A stretch of 35,347 nucleotides of DNA from a virus. The position numbers were made by a program, and so were the translations under genes. This document shows positions 1 to 7,348 of the stretch, piece after piece. Position 1 is the first letter of the stretch; each line of letters starts with the position of its first letter. The notes beneath the pieces were generated by a model, which saw only the letters and a list, made by a program, of their open reading frames with translations, did not search any database and was not told the origin of the DNA. The stretch lies in the IMG/VR virus record IMGVR_UViG_3300035162_000013, positions 1 through 35,347 of that record, one strand, 5' to 3'.

Positions 1-78
1 AACAAGAAAGCCTTGCGTAACAATTTGGCACAACAACTCCTGCATGAGAAAATGATAGACATGCAGTACAATAATTGA
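1..78 (+). CDS. 3' end of an upstream gene (partial)
   Basis: An open frame runs from the first base to a TGA at 76-78 and gives 25 C-terminal residues rich in Asn, Gln and Leu, ending in DMQYNN. The start lies outside the window. The stop sits inside the ribosome binding site of the next gene, so the two are probably co-transcribed. Too little is visible to name it. By position, before the lysis and head genes, a packaging or portal gene is possible, but this is only inferred from usual phage gene order. Confidence 0.5.
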   Translation, partial: NKKALRNNLAQQLLHEKMIDMQYNN

Positions 79-86
79 GGTTTATT

Positions 87-575
87 ATGAAATATTTTAT
101 TGCAACACTTTCTTTGTGTGCCTTTCCTGCACTAGCTAACGTCGAGATTACAGGTAGCGTAGAGGCTAAATGTGTTATTCAAACAACTAAAGCAGGTGTA
201 TACGGCAACCCGATTGCTAGTAAGTTAAGCACTACTCCCGCTGACGGTGGTATACTACCTATAATTAGGTATGATGTATCTATAGCAGATTCTTATACCG
301 CTAACATAACACACCCAACAGCATTTAGTTCATCACCTTCTTTATCTGATACGCTTGCATGGACAGGTAGCACAAGCGTAACACAAACATCTGTTGCTGG
401 TATGTCAGCCTATGAAGCCGCAAAGATTGTGGTAGGAAACACCACTATATTTGATTTAACTCTTGCAGGGTCCACATGGTTTTCTACTGCATCAAGCGCA
501 GTTTACGGATCGGCTAAAGCACTACCGGGTGGCACATACACGGCCGTCGTACAGGCAACTTGCATTGCGAAGTAG
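87..575 (+). CDS. Secreted pilin-like beta protein
   Basis: 162 residues. I chose the ATG at 87 over an upstream in-frame TTG at 75 because it has a GAGG site at 77-80 and opens directly with a clean signal peptide (MKYFIATLSLCAFPALA, then NVEITGS). The mature part is rich in Thr, Ser and Ala and looks all-beta. It has just two cysteines, Cys29 near the start and Cys159 near the end, which could form a disulfide in the periplasm. This layout resembles secreted pilin or adhesin-like subunits, and I recall similar proteins from uncultured marine phages. The next gene overlaps it and is also secreted. Role unknown: lysis help, exclusion of other phages and virion decoration are all possible. Confidence 0.7.
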   Translation: MKYFIATLSLCAFPALANVEITGSVEAKCVIQTTKAGVYGNPIASKLSTTPADGGILPIIRYDVSIADSYTANITHPTAFSSSPSLSDTLAWTGSTSVTQTSVAGMSAYEAAKIVVGNTTIFDLTLAGSTWFSTASSAVYGSAKALPGGTYTAVVQATCIAK

Positions 576-951
576 TATACTCATAACGTTTCTGCTTTGG
601 GCTACAGCTATCTCTGGACACGAGATGACCCCGGCTTACCCCGTGGTAAAGCCTTCGCACGTTGCTGACGTGGTCAAAGTAGAGATGTCTTTGTTTAACT
701 CCAGAGAAGAGATAGAGTATTACCAAATAGAATTGTTTGATTTAAACTGGATGAACATTCCTTTTTCTACAACATATCGAATTATGAAAATAGGCTACAA
801 AGAGAAAAAATCTTTTAATGTATATATTCGTAAAAAAGATATGGATGAAGCTGTGTATCTATGCACCACCTCAAAAGTCAAAAAGACTAATCAGTCTAGG
901 ACGCTTGTTTCGTCTAAGATATGTTCAAGGTTAGATGGGGAACCTGCATGA
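565..951 (+). CDS. Secreted protein, possibly periplasmic-chaperone-like, TTG start
   Basis: 128 residues if it starts at the TTG at 565, which overlaps the end of the preceding gene. This start is preferred because it places a signal peptide (hydrophobic ILITFLLWATAIS, then GHE) at the N-terminus. The first ATG, at 625, would remove it, and more upstream starts would add a basic, implausible leader. The mature part starts MTPAYPVVKPS and has alternating beta-type segments and two late cysteines (in VYLCTT and SKICSR), consistent with an Ig-like fold. From memory this resembles fimbrial-chaperone-like proteins found in phages. It shares an ATGA with the next gene. Confidence 0.6.
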   Translation: MRSSILITFLLWATAISGHEMTPAYPVVKPSHVADVVKVEMSLFNSREEIEYYQIELFDLNWMNIPFSTTYRIMKIGYKEKKSFNVYIRKKDMDEAVYLCTTSKVKKTNQSRTLVSSKICSRLDGEPA

Positions 952-1346
952 GACTAGCTTTTGCTCTTTGTGTTATGGCGAGTTCAGCAGTTGCTGACAG
1001 TAGTTCGCTTGCGTTAAGCCTACCAAACCCCCCTATGAACTATCAATCGGATTCATTTTCAACAGGTAGTCTCCGATGCAGTAATGCTGTTGGTGGCGGT
1101 GTAAACTTAGAGTATGGTGTAACCGGTGTGTTGTCTGGACTAAATACAATGAGTAAAGGTAAAGACATAGGCGTATACGCTCGTATAGTAATACCGTTAG
1201 ATAAACCAAAGGCTCGTATTAACTGTAATGACCTCTACCAAATAGAGCTAACTCAACGCAGGCTAGAAGTACAAAAACTACGTGACGAACTAGAAGCACT
1301 CAAGAATTTACAAAGTGTTGGCGGTGATATGGAGTTTGAGAACTGA
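948..1346 (+). CDS. Secreted protein with C-terminal coiled coil
   Basis: 132 residues, starting at the ATG in the ATGA overlap with the previous stop. The signal peptide is MRLAFALCVMASSAVA followed by DSSS. The middle is beta-rich with two cysteines (SLRCSN and RINCND). The C-terminal 40 residues (LYQIELTQRRLEVQKLRDEL) form a strong heptad coiled coil. Secretion plus a coiled coil beside holin and endolysin genes would suit a spanin-like or envelope-bridging job. There is no lipobox, so it is not a classical outer-membrane spanin. Function is not established. Confidence 0.65.
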   Translation: MRLAFALCVMASSAVADSSSLALSLPNPPMNYQSDSFSTGSLRCSNAVGGGVNLEYGVTGVLSGLNTMSKGKDIGVYARIVIPLDKPKARINCNDLYQIELTQRRLEVQKLRDELEALKNLQSVGGDMEFEN

Positions 1347-1858
1347 TGGTTGATACAACTAGAATAGCCGATAACATTGATGGTTTAGCAGATCGTGAGT
1401 TTAAGACGGGTGGTATGAAGCTGTCGTTTGGTTCTATCGTAGCTATATTTGCGTTCTTATCTACCGTAGTAGGTGGGCTATACGGTGGGTTCGTTATGTA
1501 CCAAAAGATCGAAGAGGTCGCGGGGCTAGACCTAGGAGAATATCAACAAGCAATGGATGTTATGGATGCAAAGGTTTCAGGTATATCTGATAAAGTAGAA
1601 GAATCTGTCGAGTACACTAGAGATATAAAAAACGGGCTAAAAGATGATCTGTTACGCATTGAACAACAGACTGACCGGATCGAAGACCTTGTGCGTAAGA
1701 ACGAAGACAAGGTGCGTACTATGATTGACGCGGCCGAAATTAGGTTTGAAAACCAACGTGAGCGTGTGCGTGTGTCCCAAGCGGGAAGCATGAAAGATTT
1801 AGAAACTAAAATAATGGATAAGCTACAGAGGGCTTTAGATAATCCTCTTGCGGACTAG
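1346..1858 (+). CDS. Membrane-anchored coiled-coil protein, spanin-like
   Basis: 170 residues in a TGATG overlap with the preceding gene. About 25 N-terminal residues are followed by one hydrophobic segment (roughly residues 27-52, SIVAIFAFLSTVVGGLYGGF). A long charged region with heptad character then runs to the end (DDLLRIEQQTDRIEDLVRKN and following). One membrane anchor with a long periplasmic coiled coil is the architecture of an inner-membrane spanin, and the gene sits just before the holin and endolysin. The match is architectural only, with no family motif recognised. Confidence 0.6.
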   Translation: MVDTTRIADNIDGLADREFKTGGMKLSFGSIVAIFAFLSTVVGGLYGGFVMYQKIEEVAGLDLGEYQQAMDVMDAKVSGISDKVEESVEYTRDIKNGLKDDLLRIEQQTDRIEDLVRKNEDKVRTMIDAAEIRFENQRERVRVSQAGSMKDLETKIMDKLQRALDNPLAD

Positions 1859-1867
1859 GAGATAAAA

Positions 1868-2188
1868 ATGGATGAGTTTAAAAAGTTTGATGTCAACGGA
1901 GATGGCAACATAGATCAAACTGAGTGGGATAAGTTAGCGTTAGAGGATAAACGTTTGCGAATGGCTGACGAGGATGCTCAAAGAGACGCTCAACGGCAAA
2001 TGGCGTGGTTTGCATTATTTGGTATGTTGTTGTATCCTTTCGCAATAATTATTTGTAACTTGGCTAATCTTGATGAAGCCATGAAATCACTAGCGTCCAT
2101 AGCTGGTGTGTATTTTGTTTCTGTAGCAGCTATCGTTGCCGCGTTCTATGGTAAGGAAGCCTACACAAAGGGAAAGGCGAATAACTAA
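1868..2188 (+). CDS. EF-hand protein with two membrane segments
   Basis: 106 residues preceded by AGGAGA. Residues 8-19 are a canonical EF-hand loop (DVNGDGNIDQTE) with Asp/Asn/Asp/Asn/Asp/Glu at positions 1, 3, 5, 7, 9 and 12, so calcium binding is well supported. Two hydrophobic segments follow, about residues 45-66 and 72-95. Two membrane passes, small size and a position directly before the 3TM holin suggest a holin-like or holin-modulating protein. Whether calcium controls it is unknown. The start of the next gene overlaps its stop by one base. Confidence 0.7.
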   Translation: MDEFKKFDVNGDGNIDQTEWDKLALEDKRLRMADEDAQRDAQRQMAWFALFGMLLYPFAIIICNLANLDEAMKSLASIAGVYFVSVAAIVAAFYGKEAYTKGKANN

Positions 2189-2592
2189 TGATGAGTTTAG
2201 TAAGTAATTTGATAGGGCCTGTTAGTGGGCTACTAGACAAAGTTATTGAGGACAAAGATCAAAAGGCCAAGCTGGCCCACGAAATAGCTACGATGTCCGA
2301 TAATCATGCCCAGCAGGCTTTAATGGGGCAATTAGAAATAAACAAAGCTGAAGCTGCATCAGGTTCTTTATTCAAAGGTGGGTGGCGACCATTCATAGGT
2401 TGGGTATGTGGCGTTGCTTTTGCATATCACTTTGTACTACAACCATTAATTGTATTTGGTGTGACTGCTGCTGGTGTTGACATACCAGAACTGCCAGAGT
2501 TTGATATGGGCAGCCTAATGACTGTGATGATGGGGATGTTAGGATTAGGCGGACTCCGCAGCTATGAGAAAAAACAAGGAATTACAAAATGA
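2188..2592 (+). CDS. Holin, 3TM gene-transfer-release type
   Basis: 134 residues. The N-terminal half is an amphipathic or charged helix (LLDKVIEDKDQKAKLAHEIA). It is followed by the signature GGWRPFIGWVCGVAFAYHF and two or three hydrophobic segments to the C-terminus (SLMTVMMGMLGLGGLRSYEK). This matches the 3TM holin family first described for gene transfer agent release and common in phages of alphaproteobacteria. It would form the inner-membrane lesion that releases the endolysin. The stop and the endolysin start share ATGA, as expected for a lysis pair. Confidence 0.85.
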   Translation: MMSLVSNLIGPVSGLLDKVIEDKDQKAKLAHEIATMSDNHAQQALMGQLEINKAEAASGSLFKGGWRPFIGWVCGVAFAYHFVLQPLIVFGVTAAGVDIPELPEFDMGSLMTVMMGMLGLGGLRSYEKKQGITK

Positions 2593-3203
2593 GTCATGCA
2601 CTAAAACTACTACAAGAAAAATGTGGATGTACTGCGGATGGTTCGTTTGGGCCCAACACAGCTAGAGGCATTGTATCACACTACGAACTGTCTCCAGAAC
2701 GTGGGGCACATCTGTTAGGTCAGGTTATACACGAAAGCGGCACGTTTAGATATGTGCGAGAAAACTTAAATTACAGTGTAGAATCCATGATGAAAGTTTG
2801 GCCTAGTCGTTTTCCAACAGAAGAAAGCGCAAAACCATTTGCTCAAAACTCAAGAGCGTTAGCAGAAAACGTATATTTTGGAAGAATGGGCAATGATACT
2901 AAGGAAAAAGCCAGCCTATACATAGGCCGCGGATTTCTTCAATTAACCGGGTATGACAACGTCAAAGCGTTTGCTAGTGATACAGGTAAGCCCGAGGTGA
3001 TACAGGATCCATCCCTTTTAGAAGAAGATTACGCTATGGATACCGCCATCTGGTTCTTTGAATCTAACAACCTATGGAAAATTTGTGACGAAGGTGTTAA
3101 TGATGATGCAATTAAACGTCTGACCCGCAGGATAAACGGCGGGTACACGGGGTTAGATCACAGGATTAAAGAAACAAATAAGGTCTATGATTGGTTGAAA
3201 TAG
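2589..3203 (+). CDS. Endolysin, glycoside hydrolase family 19
   Basis: 204 residues, a usual length for single-domain GH19 phage lysins. Visible family marks are HESGTFRYVRENLNYS with likely catalytic Glu49 and Glu58, the YIGRGFLQLTGYDN segment, and RRINGGYTGLDHR near the C-terminus. GH19 lysins cleave the beta-1,4 glycan bond of peptidoglycan. There is no signal peptide, so release should depend on the holin encoded just upstream, with which it overlaps by four bases. Confidence 0.92.
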   Translation: MSHALKLLQEKCGCTADGSFGPNTARGIVSHYELSPERGAHLLGQVIHESGTFRYVRENLNYSVESMMKVWPSRFPTEESAKPFAQNSRALAENVYFGRMGNDTKEKASLYIGRGFLQLTGYDNVKAFASDTGKPEVIQDPSLLEEDYAMDTAIWFFESNNLWKICDEGVNDDAIKRLTRRINGGYTGLDHRIKETNKVYDWLK

Positions 3204-3225
3204 ACTACTTGAGGAAGGACCTAAA

Positions 3226-3591
3226 ATGAGTAGCACTATTGTAATAAGCATAATGTCTGAGGGAATGCCCGTAGACAAAATGGAAGAAACTGAAGAAGGT
3301 ACGGCTTGCCCATTGCCAACTCAAGATCCAGAAGCCAACATGGAAAATCTAGATATGGCAGAATATGAGCATAACTACACTGAAGCTCATTTAACTGATC
3401 AGTGTTGTGGAACGTGTTCTATGTACAATCAAACTGAAGAAATGTTGGGTTGTATCGGAGATGACACAGGGGAAGTTGGGTACTGCCAAAGTTTAAAGTT
3501 TATGTGTTCTAAAGAAAAAGTCTGTGACATATGGGCAGAAGGTGGTCCAATCACATCTGATTCACAAGAAGAATACAAGGACATCCTATAA
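3226..3591 (+). CDS. Cys-rich protein with HiPIP-like cysteine spacing
   Basis: 121 residues, preceded by a good AGGAAGGA. An acidic N-terminal half has one cysteine (Cys28). The C-terminal half holds Cys60, 61, 64, 76, 87, 94 and 100. The pattern C61-x2-C64-x22-C87-x12-C100-x2-W103 resembles the four-cysteine cluster motif and following Trp of high-potential iron-sulfur proteins. Unlike cellular HiPIPs it has no signal peptide. A structural zinc site or disulfides are alternatives. It lies between the endolysin and a co-chaperonin, so context does not settle its role. Confidence 0.6.
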   Translation: MSSTIVISIMSEGMPVDKMEETEEGTACPLPTQDPEANMENLDMAEYEHNYTEAHLTDQCCGTCSMYNQTEEMLGCIGDDTGEVGYCQSLKFMCSKEKVCDIWAEGGPITSDSQEEYKDIL

Positions 3592-3803
3592 TGGATGTTG
3601 TGGACTTGGCGAAACATCTGTATAAGAAACTTGAAGAGCGCGAACAAGATATATCTCGGGCTCTTTCTCTCGGTGCTGTAAAGGATTGGGAGCAGTATAA
3701 AATGTCTGTGGGGGAGATACGGGGACTCTCTCTTGCTAGAGAAGAAATCAAGACCCTGCTGGAAAGAAACGTAGACGATGTCGAAGACTTTATATCTTCC
3801 TGA
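3591..3803 (+). CDS. Small helical protein of unknown function
   Basis: 70 residues, ATG sharing one base with the preceding stop (TAATG). The composition is charged and helical (HLYKKLEEREQDISRALSLG; EEIKTLLERNVDDVEDFI), with no membrane segment or cysteines. It overlaps the start of the GroES-like gene by 26 bases, which implies translational coupling. I cannot assign a function. Such short coiled proteins between the packaging and scaffold genes are common in related marine phages. Confidence 0.6.
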   Translation: MDVVDLAKHLYKKLEEREQDISRALSLGAVKDWEQYKMSVGEIRGLSLAREEIKTLLERNVDDVEDFISS

Positions 3804-4266
3804 TTCAGTCGCGCAGAAAATGAACAAAGACAAAGAAGCCAAAAAGGCTGAGTCTTCTTCTTTGGATAGCGCGTATGTAACCTCAGAAGAACGGGTGCTA
3901 GACCCAAACCTCTTAGAACAACCCCTGCTTGATCGACTTCCCCAACCTACAGGTTGGCGGGTTTTGGTTATGCCGTACCAAGGAAAAGCAAAAACCTCAT
4001 CCGGTTTGTATATACCAGACGAAGTCCGAGAACGGGAGTCCGTTGCTACCGTAGTGGCTTATGTTATGAAGCTAGGTCCACTAGCTTATAAGGATGCGGA
4101 TAAGTTTGGCCCAGAGGCTGAACCATGGTGTAAGGAAGGCCAGTGGGTTTGTATAGGTCGGTATTCCGGCTCAAGATTTAAAATCGAAGGAGGGGAAGTT
4201 CGTATTATTAACGATGACGAAGTTATTGCGACTATCCTAGAGCCTGACGATGTTAAACATATATAG
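3778..4266 (+). CDS. GroES-like co-chaperonin with N-terminal extension
   Basis: 162 residues. About 57 N-terminal residues are extra. Then a Cpn10-like domain starts at PTGWRVLVMPYQGKAKTSSG and contains the mobile-loop signature KTSSGLYIPD. Leu77-Tyr78-Ile79 sit where the GroEL-binding hydrophobic tripeptide is. Later segments VCIGRYSGSRFKIEGG and VRIINDDEVIATI match the C-terminal beta strands. A roughly 25-residue insertion (LGPLAYKDADKFGPEAEPWC) lies in the dome region. The expected role is to replace host GroES on host GroEL for folding the capsid protein, as phage T4 gp31 does. The start is uncertain: an ATG at 3820 is also possible and neither has a strong ribosome binding site. Confidence 0.8.
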   Translation: MSKTLYLPDSVAQKMNKDKEAKKAESSSLDSAYVTSEERVLDPNLLEQPLLDRLPQPTGWRVLVMPYQGKAKTSSGLYIPDEVRERESVATVVAYVMKLGPLAYKDADKFGPEAEPWCKEGQWVCIGRYSGSRFKIEGGEVRIINDDEVIATILEPDDVKHI

Positions 4267-4277
4267 GAGAGGTAGCT

Positions 4278-5180
4278 ATGTCAGAAGAAAAAATTGAAAT
4301 CGAAGAGCAGGAGACAGAGCAGGTTTATATAGAACCTGAGTCTGAGTCTGAGTCCTCGTCAGAGGAGCCCACTAAGGAAGCTTCCTCAGAAGAAACAAAG
4401 GTCGAAGCATCTAACGGTGACGAGGAACTGGACAGCTATAGCAAAGGCGTTCAGTCTCGCATTAAGAAGCTGACTGAAAAGTATCGTCAGGAAGAGAGGG
4501 ACAAGGCAGAAGCTGTTCGTCTTTCTCAAGAACTAATTGACGAAAACAAAAAACTTAAAAGTCGTATGCAAGCTTTAGACACAGGCTATCTTTCTGAGTT
4601 TGGAAGCAGGCTGCAAGCGCAGACCGAAGAGATTAAACGAATTTATAAAGAAGCCTACGAAAATGGTGACACCGACAAGATGGTGGAAGCGCAGCAGGCT
4701 TTAGCTCAAGTTACTAATGAGCAGGCTCGATACAACTCCGCTAAGTCTAGGCAAGAACAACAAGCTAAAACACAAGTTGAAATGGCTCAACAACCGCAAC
4801 AACAAGTTGCACCGCAGCGTCCTCAACCGGATGCAAAAGCGGAAAAATGGGCGCAAAAAAACAAGTGGTTCGGTGAAGATAGGGTGATGACCGCAGCAGC
4901 GTTTGCGATTCATTCACAACTTACGAATGACGAAGGGTTTGACTCTGACTCATCTGAGTACTATACTGAAGTTGATAAACGCATTAGGTCGGAATTTCCA
5001 CACAAGTTCCAACCTGCGAAGAAATCGGGTGGAGGTAGTCAGGTCGCATCCGCTGGCAACTCCGCATCCCGCAGTACTAAACAGGGGCGCAGGTCGGTCA
5101 AGTTAACGCATTCACAAGTCGCGATTGCAAAAAAGCTAGGCGTACCTCTTGAAGAATACGCTAAATTTGTGAAGGATTAA
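4278..5180 (+). CDS. Putative capsid scaffolding protein
   Basis: 300 residues. The N-terminal 50 are extremely acidic and Ser-rich. Residues about 55-180 are predicted coiled coil, followed by a Gln/Pro-rich stretch (QQPQQQVAPQRPQPDAKAEK). A conserved-looking WAQKNKWFGEDRVMTAAAFA segment follows, and a basic C-terminal helix (RRSVKLTHSQVAIAKKLG) could dock on the coat protein. Position just upstream of the capsid genes and this charge layout are typical of phage scaffolds. No protease domain is seen, so it is probably expelled or recycled rather than self-cleaving. Confidence 0.7.
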   Translation: MSEEKIEIEEQETEQVYIEPESESESSSEEPTKEASSEETKVEASNGDEELDSYSKGVQSRIKKLTEKYRQEERDKAEAVRLSQELIDENKKLKSRMQALDTGYLSEFGSRLQAQTEEIKRIYKEAYENGDTDKMVEAQQALAQVTNEQARYNSAKSRQEQQAKTQVEMAQQPQQQVAPQRPQPDAKAEKWAQKNKWFGEDRVMTAAAFAIHSQLTNDEGFDSDSSEYYTEVDKRIRSEFPHKFQPAKKSGGGSQVASAGNSASRSTKQGRRSVKLTHSQVAIAKKLGVPLEEYAKFVKD

Positions 5181-5184
5181 TAAA

Positions 5185-5646
5185 ATGACTGACAATAGAA
5201 CACCGCGAAAGAACGCAACTCGAGCCTCAGAAACTCGCAGAAAACCTTGGGCTCCGCCCAGCCGCCTCGCTGCACCAGACGCCCCAGAGGGCTATGTGCA
5301 TCGCTGGATTCGAACCTCAATGCGAGGTGAAGACGATAAGATGAACGTCAACACCAAACTGCATGAAGGGTGGGAACCCGTCCGAAAGGATGAGTATCCA
5401 GATTATGAAGCTCCTACTATTGACGAAGGTCGATTTGAAGGTGTGATTGGTCAAGGTGGTTTAATGTTGTGTCGCATACCTGTCGAAACCGCCAATGAAA
5501 GATCCGAGTATTACGGGAGCCGAACCCGCGAACAGATGGTTGCAGTCGATCAGGATTTAATGAAGGACCAACATCCTTCTATGCCGATATCTAATAGTCG
5601 GCAAAGTCGTGTATCCTTCGGAGGTTCAAGACGAGACTCCGAGTAA
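5185..5646 (+). CDS. Capsid-region protein of unknown function
   Basis: 153 residues, basic and disordered at both ends. It has a central folded part with YVHRWIRTSMRGEDDKMNV, GWEPVRKDEYP and a glycine-rich GVIGQGGLMLCRIPVETANE. I recall related proteins next to the major capsid gene in several marine phages, where they are thought to be virion-associated, but no function is known. It starts four bases after the scaffold stop and is part of the same head operon. Confidence 0.65.
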   Translation: MTDNRTPRKNATRASETRRKPWAPPSRLAAPDAPEGYVHRWIRTSMRGEDDKMNVNTKLHEGWEPVRKDEYPDYEAPTIDEGRFEGVIGQGGLMLCRIPVETANERSEYYGSRTREQMVAVDQDLMKDQHPSMPISNSRQSRVSFGGSRRDSE

Positions 5647-5665
5647 CTTTTATTGAGGTGCTATT

Positions 5666-6316
5666 ATGGCAAATTCTAACGGATCCTTTGGGCTACGTCC
5701 CATTGGCATTGTTGGACAAGGTGCGAATACTACGGGTGCTACCGAGTATCGTATTGCGTCAAACAACAATACAAAATTATATCAGGGCTCTCCTGTTATA
5801 CCAATCGCAGGCGGAACTATCTCAGAAGCGCAAGCTGCTGCAGGTGGTAACGTTGCATTCTTGGGTGTTTTCTGGGGCTGCGAATATGTTCGCGCATCAG
5901 ACGGTAAGACAATCTGGTCGGCTACTTGGCAGGGTACTGCTGCTGGCGCAGATGCTAACTACCCAATTAAAGCTTTTGTTTACGATAATCCAATGCAGAC
6001 GTTCACAATCGCTACATCTAATGTAGTGGGTGCGGCAAACACTGAAGCGGAAGTTCGTGCAATGGTCTTTAAAAATATCGCATTGGCAACTGCAACTGCA
6101 GGTAGTGACGTAACAGGAATCTCTTCTGCATCTGCAGATTTGAATACTGCTGCAAACACCGCTACTCTTCAGCTTCGTGTTATTGGCGTCCAAGATGACC
6201 CTGATAACTCAGACTTCACAGTCGCTGGTATCCCACTAATAGTACGTTTGAATACTTCGTTCAACTCTGCCAATGGCGGAATTGCAGCGGGTACTCCTTC
6301 GTCTCTCGGCGTTTAA
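5666..6316 (+). CDS. Putative capsid decoration or structural protein
   Basis: 216 residues with a GAGGTG ribosome binding site. It begins MANSNGSFGLRPIGIVGQG. The composition (Ala, Thr, Gly, Asn; few charges; many short beta-type strands) is that of a virion surface protein. It lies directly before the major capsid gene, with 14 bases between. There are no cysteines apart from one in FWGCEYV, no signal peptide and no membrane segment. Decoration protein or capsid vertex protein are the likely choices. I cannot tell them apart. Confidence 0.6.
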   Translation: MANSNGSFGLRPIGIVGQGANTTGATEYRIASNNNTKLYQGSPVIPIAGGTISEAQAAAGGNVAFLGVFWGCEYVRASDGKTIWSATWQGTAAGADANYPIKAFVYDNPMQTFTIATSNVVGAANTEAEVRAMVFKNIALATATAGSDVTGISSASADLNTAANTATLQLRVIGVQDDPDNSDFTVAGIPLIVRLNTSFNSANGGIAAGTPSSLGV

Positions 6317-6330
6317 AGGAGGTCTAACAC

Positions 6331-7242
6331 ATGGCTATATCACGCGCACAACTAGCGAAAGAGCTAGAACCAGGCCTTAACGCCTTATTTGGTATGGAGT
6401 ACAATCGGTACGAAAACCAGCACAGCGAAATCTTTACAACAGAATCTTCTGATCGTGCATTCGAAGAAGAAGTTATGTTGGCCGGGTTTGGCGCAGCACC
6501 TACAAAATCTGAAGGTTCTGCAATCAACTTCGATGATGCTAACGAAGCGTACACTGCTCGTTATAATCACGAAACCGTTGCACTTGCGTTCTCAATTACT
6601 GAGGAAGCAATCGAGGATAACCTGTATGACCGCCTCGGCAGTCGTTACACTAAGGCCCTCGCTCGTTCAATGGCGCACTCTAAGCAGGTTAAAGCTGCTT
6701 CTGTTCTTAACAACGCCTTTGCAGGCGGTGCTAGTGCAGGCGGTGACGGCGTTGCTCTTTGTGCAACAAACCACCCGCTAACTAACGGCGGAACATTCTC
6801 TAATACTCCAGCAACTGCTGCTGATTTGAACGAAACTTCTTTGGAAGACGCTCTTATCAACATCGCTGGTTATGTTGACGAGCGTGGGTTGAAGGTCGCT
6901 CTTCGCGGCTTGAAGTTGATGATTCCACGTCAACTGCAATTCGTTGCAGAACGTTTGATGGTATCTAACCTTCGTGTTGGTACTGCAGACAATGATACTA
7001 ACGCAATTCGCTCAATGGGTATGTTGCCTGACGGTTACGCCGTTAACGACTTCCTTACTGATCCAGATGCGTTTTTCATCAAAACAGACGCGCCTCGCGG
7101 CTTAGTTCACTTTGAGCGGACTCCGCTTTCCACTAACATGGAAGCAGACTTCGACACAGGAAACATGCGCTTTAAGGCACGGGAACGTTACAGCTTCGGC
7201 TTCTCAGACCCACGTTGTGTATTTGGTTCACCTGGGGCATAA
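6331..7242 (+). CDS. Major capsid protein
   Basis: 303 residues. It is preceded by an exceptionally strong AAAGGAGGT at 6315-6323 and followed by a strong terminator, as expected for the most abundant virion protein. The N-terminus is helical (AISRAQLAKELEPGLNALFG). Then FEEEVMLAGFGAAPTKSEGS and YTARYNHETVALAFSITEEA fit the E-loop and P-domain region of HK97-type coat proteins, and the C-terminus is beta-rich (FKARERYSFGFSDPRCVFG). It resembles the gpT-like head subunit group. No N-terminal protease or delta domain is fused. Confidence 0.85.
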   Translation: MAISRAQLAKELEPGLNALFGMEYNRYENQHSEIFTTESSDRAFEEEVMLAGFGAAPTKSEGSAINFDDANEAYTARYNHETVALAFSITEEAIEDNLYDRLGSRYTKALARSMAHSKQVKAASVLNNAFAGGASAGGDGVALCATNHPLTNGGTFSNTPATAADLNETSLEDALINIAGYVDERGLKVALRGLKLMIPRQLQFVAERLMVSNLRVGTADNDTNAIRSMGMLPDGYAVNDFLTDPDAFFIKTDAPRGLVHFERTPLSTNMEADFDTGNMRFKARERYSFGFSDPRCVFGSPGA

Positions 7243-7264
7243 GTTCCGGATTAATACTATAGTT

Positions 7265-7296
7265 AGAGGCGGTCTTCGGATCGCCTCTTTCTTTTT
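7265..7296 (+). terminator. UUCG intrinsic terminator after the capsid gene
   Basis: A 10-bp stem (AGAGGCGGTC at 7265-7274 with GATCGCCTCT at 7279-7288, one G-U pair) closes a C(UUCG)G tetraloop and is followed by TTCTTTTT. It lies 22 bases after the capsid stop. This is a textbook intrinsic terminator on the plus strand and probably sets the capsid mRNA apart from the tail operon. Confidence 0.92.
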
Positions 7297-7330
7297 GCCT
7301 TCAAGTGTTGTATGAAGAGTTATTCCCTGA

Positions 7331-7348
7331 CAGTCACACATGTGACTG
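7331..7348. promoter_or_regulatory. Palindrome between capsid terminator and next gene
   Basis: CAGTCACA, two bases, TGTGACTG: a perfect 8-bp inverted repeat. As RNA it would fold as a 7-bp stem with an ACAT loop in the leader of the gene at 7374. As DNA it looks like a dimeric repressor site. It sits 26 bases before the start codon. No clear -35/-10 pair is visible in 7297-7373, so a promoter here is not proven. Confidence 0.5.

Noticed and set aside
5658-6026. Alternative frame of 122 codons over the gene at 5666
   Set aside because: The gene at 5666 has a better ribosome binding site and virion-like composition; the other frame reads as Leu/Arg/Gln-rich shadow.
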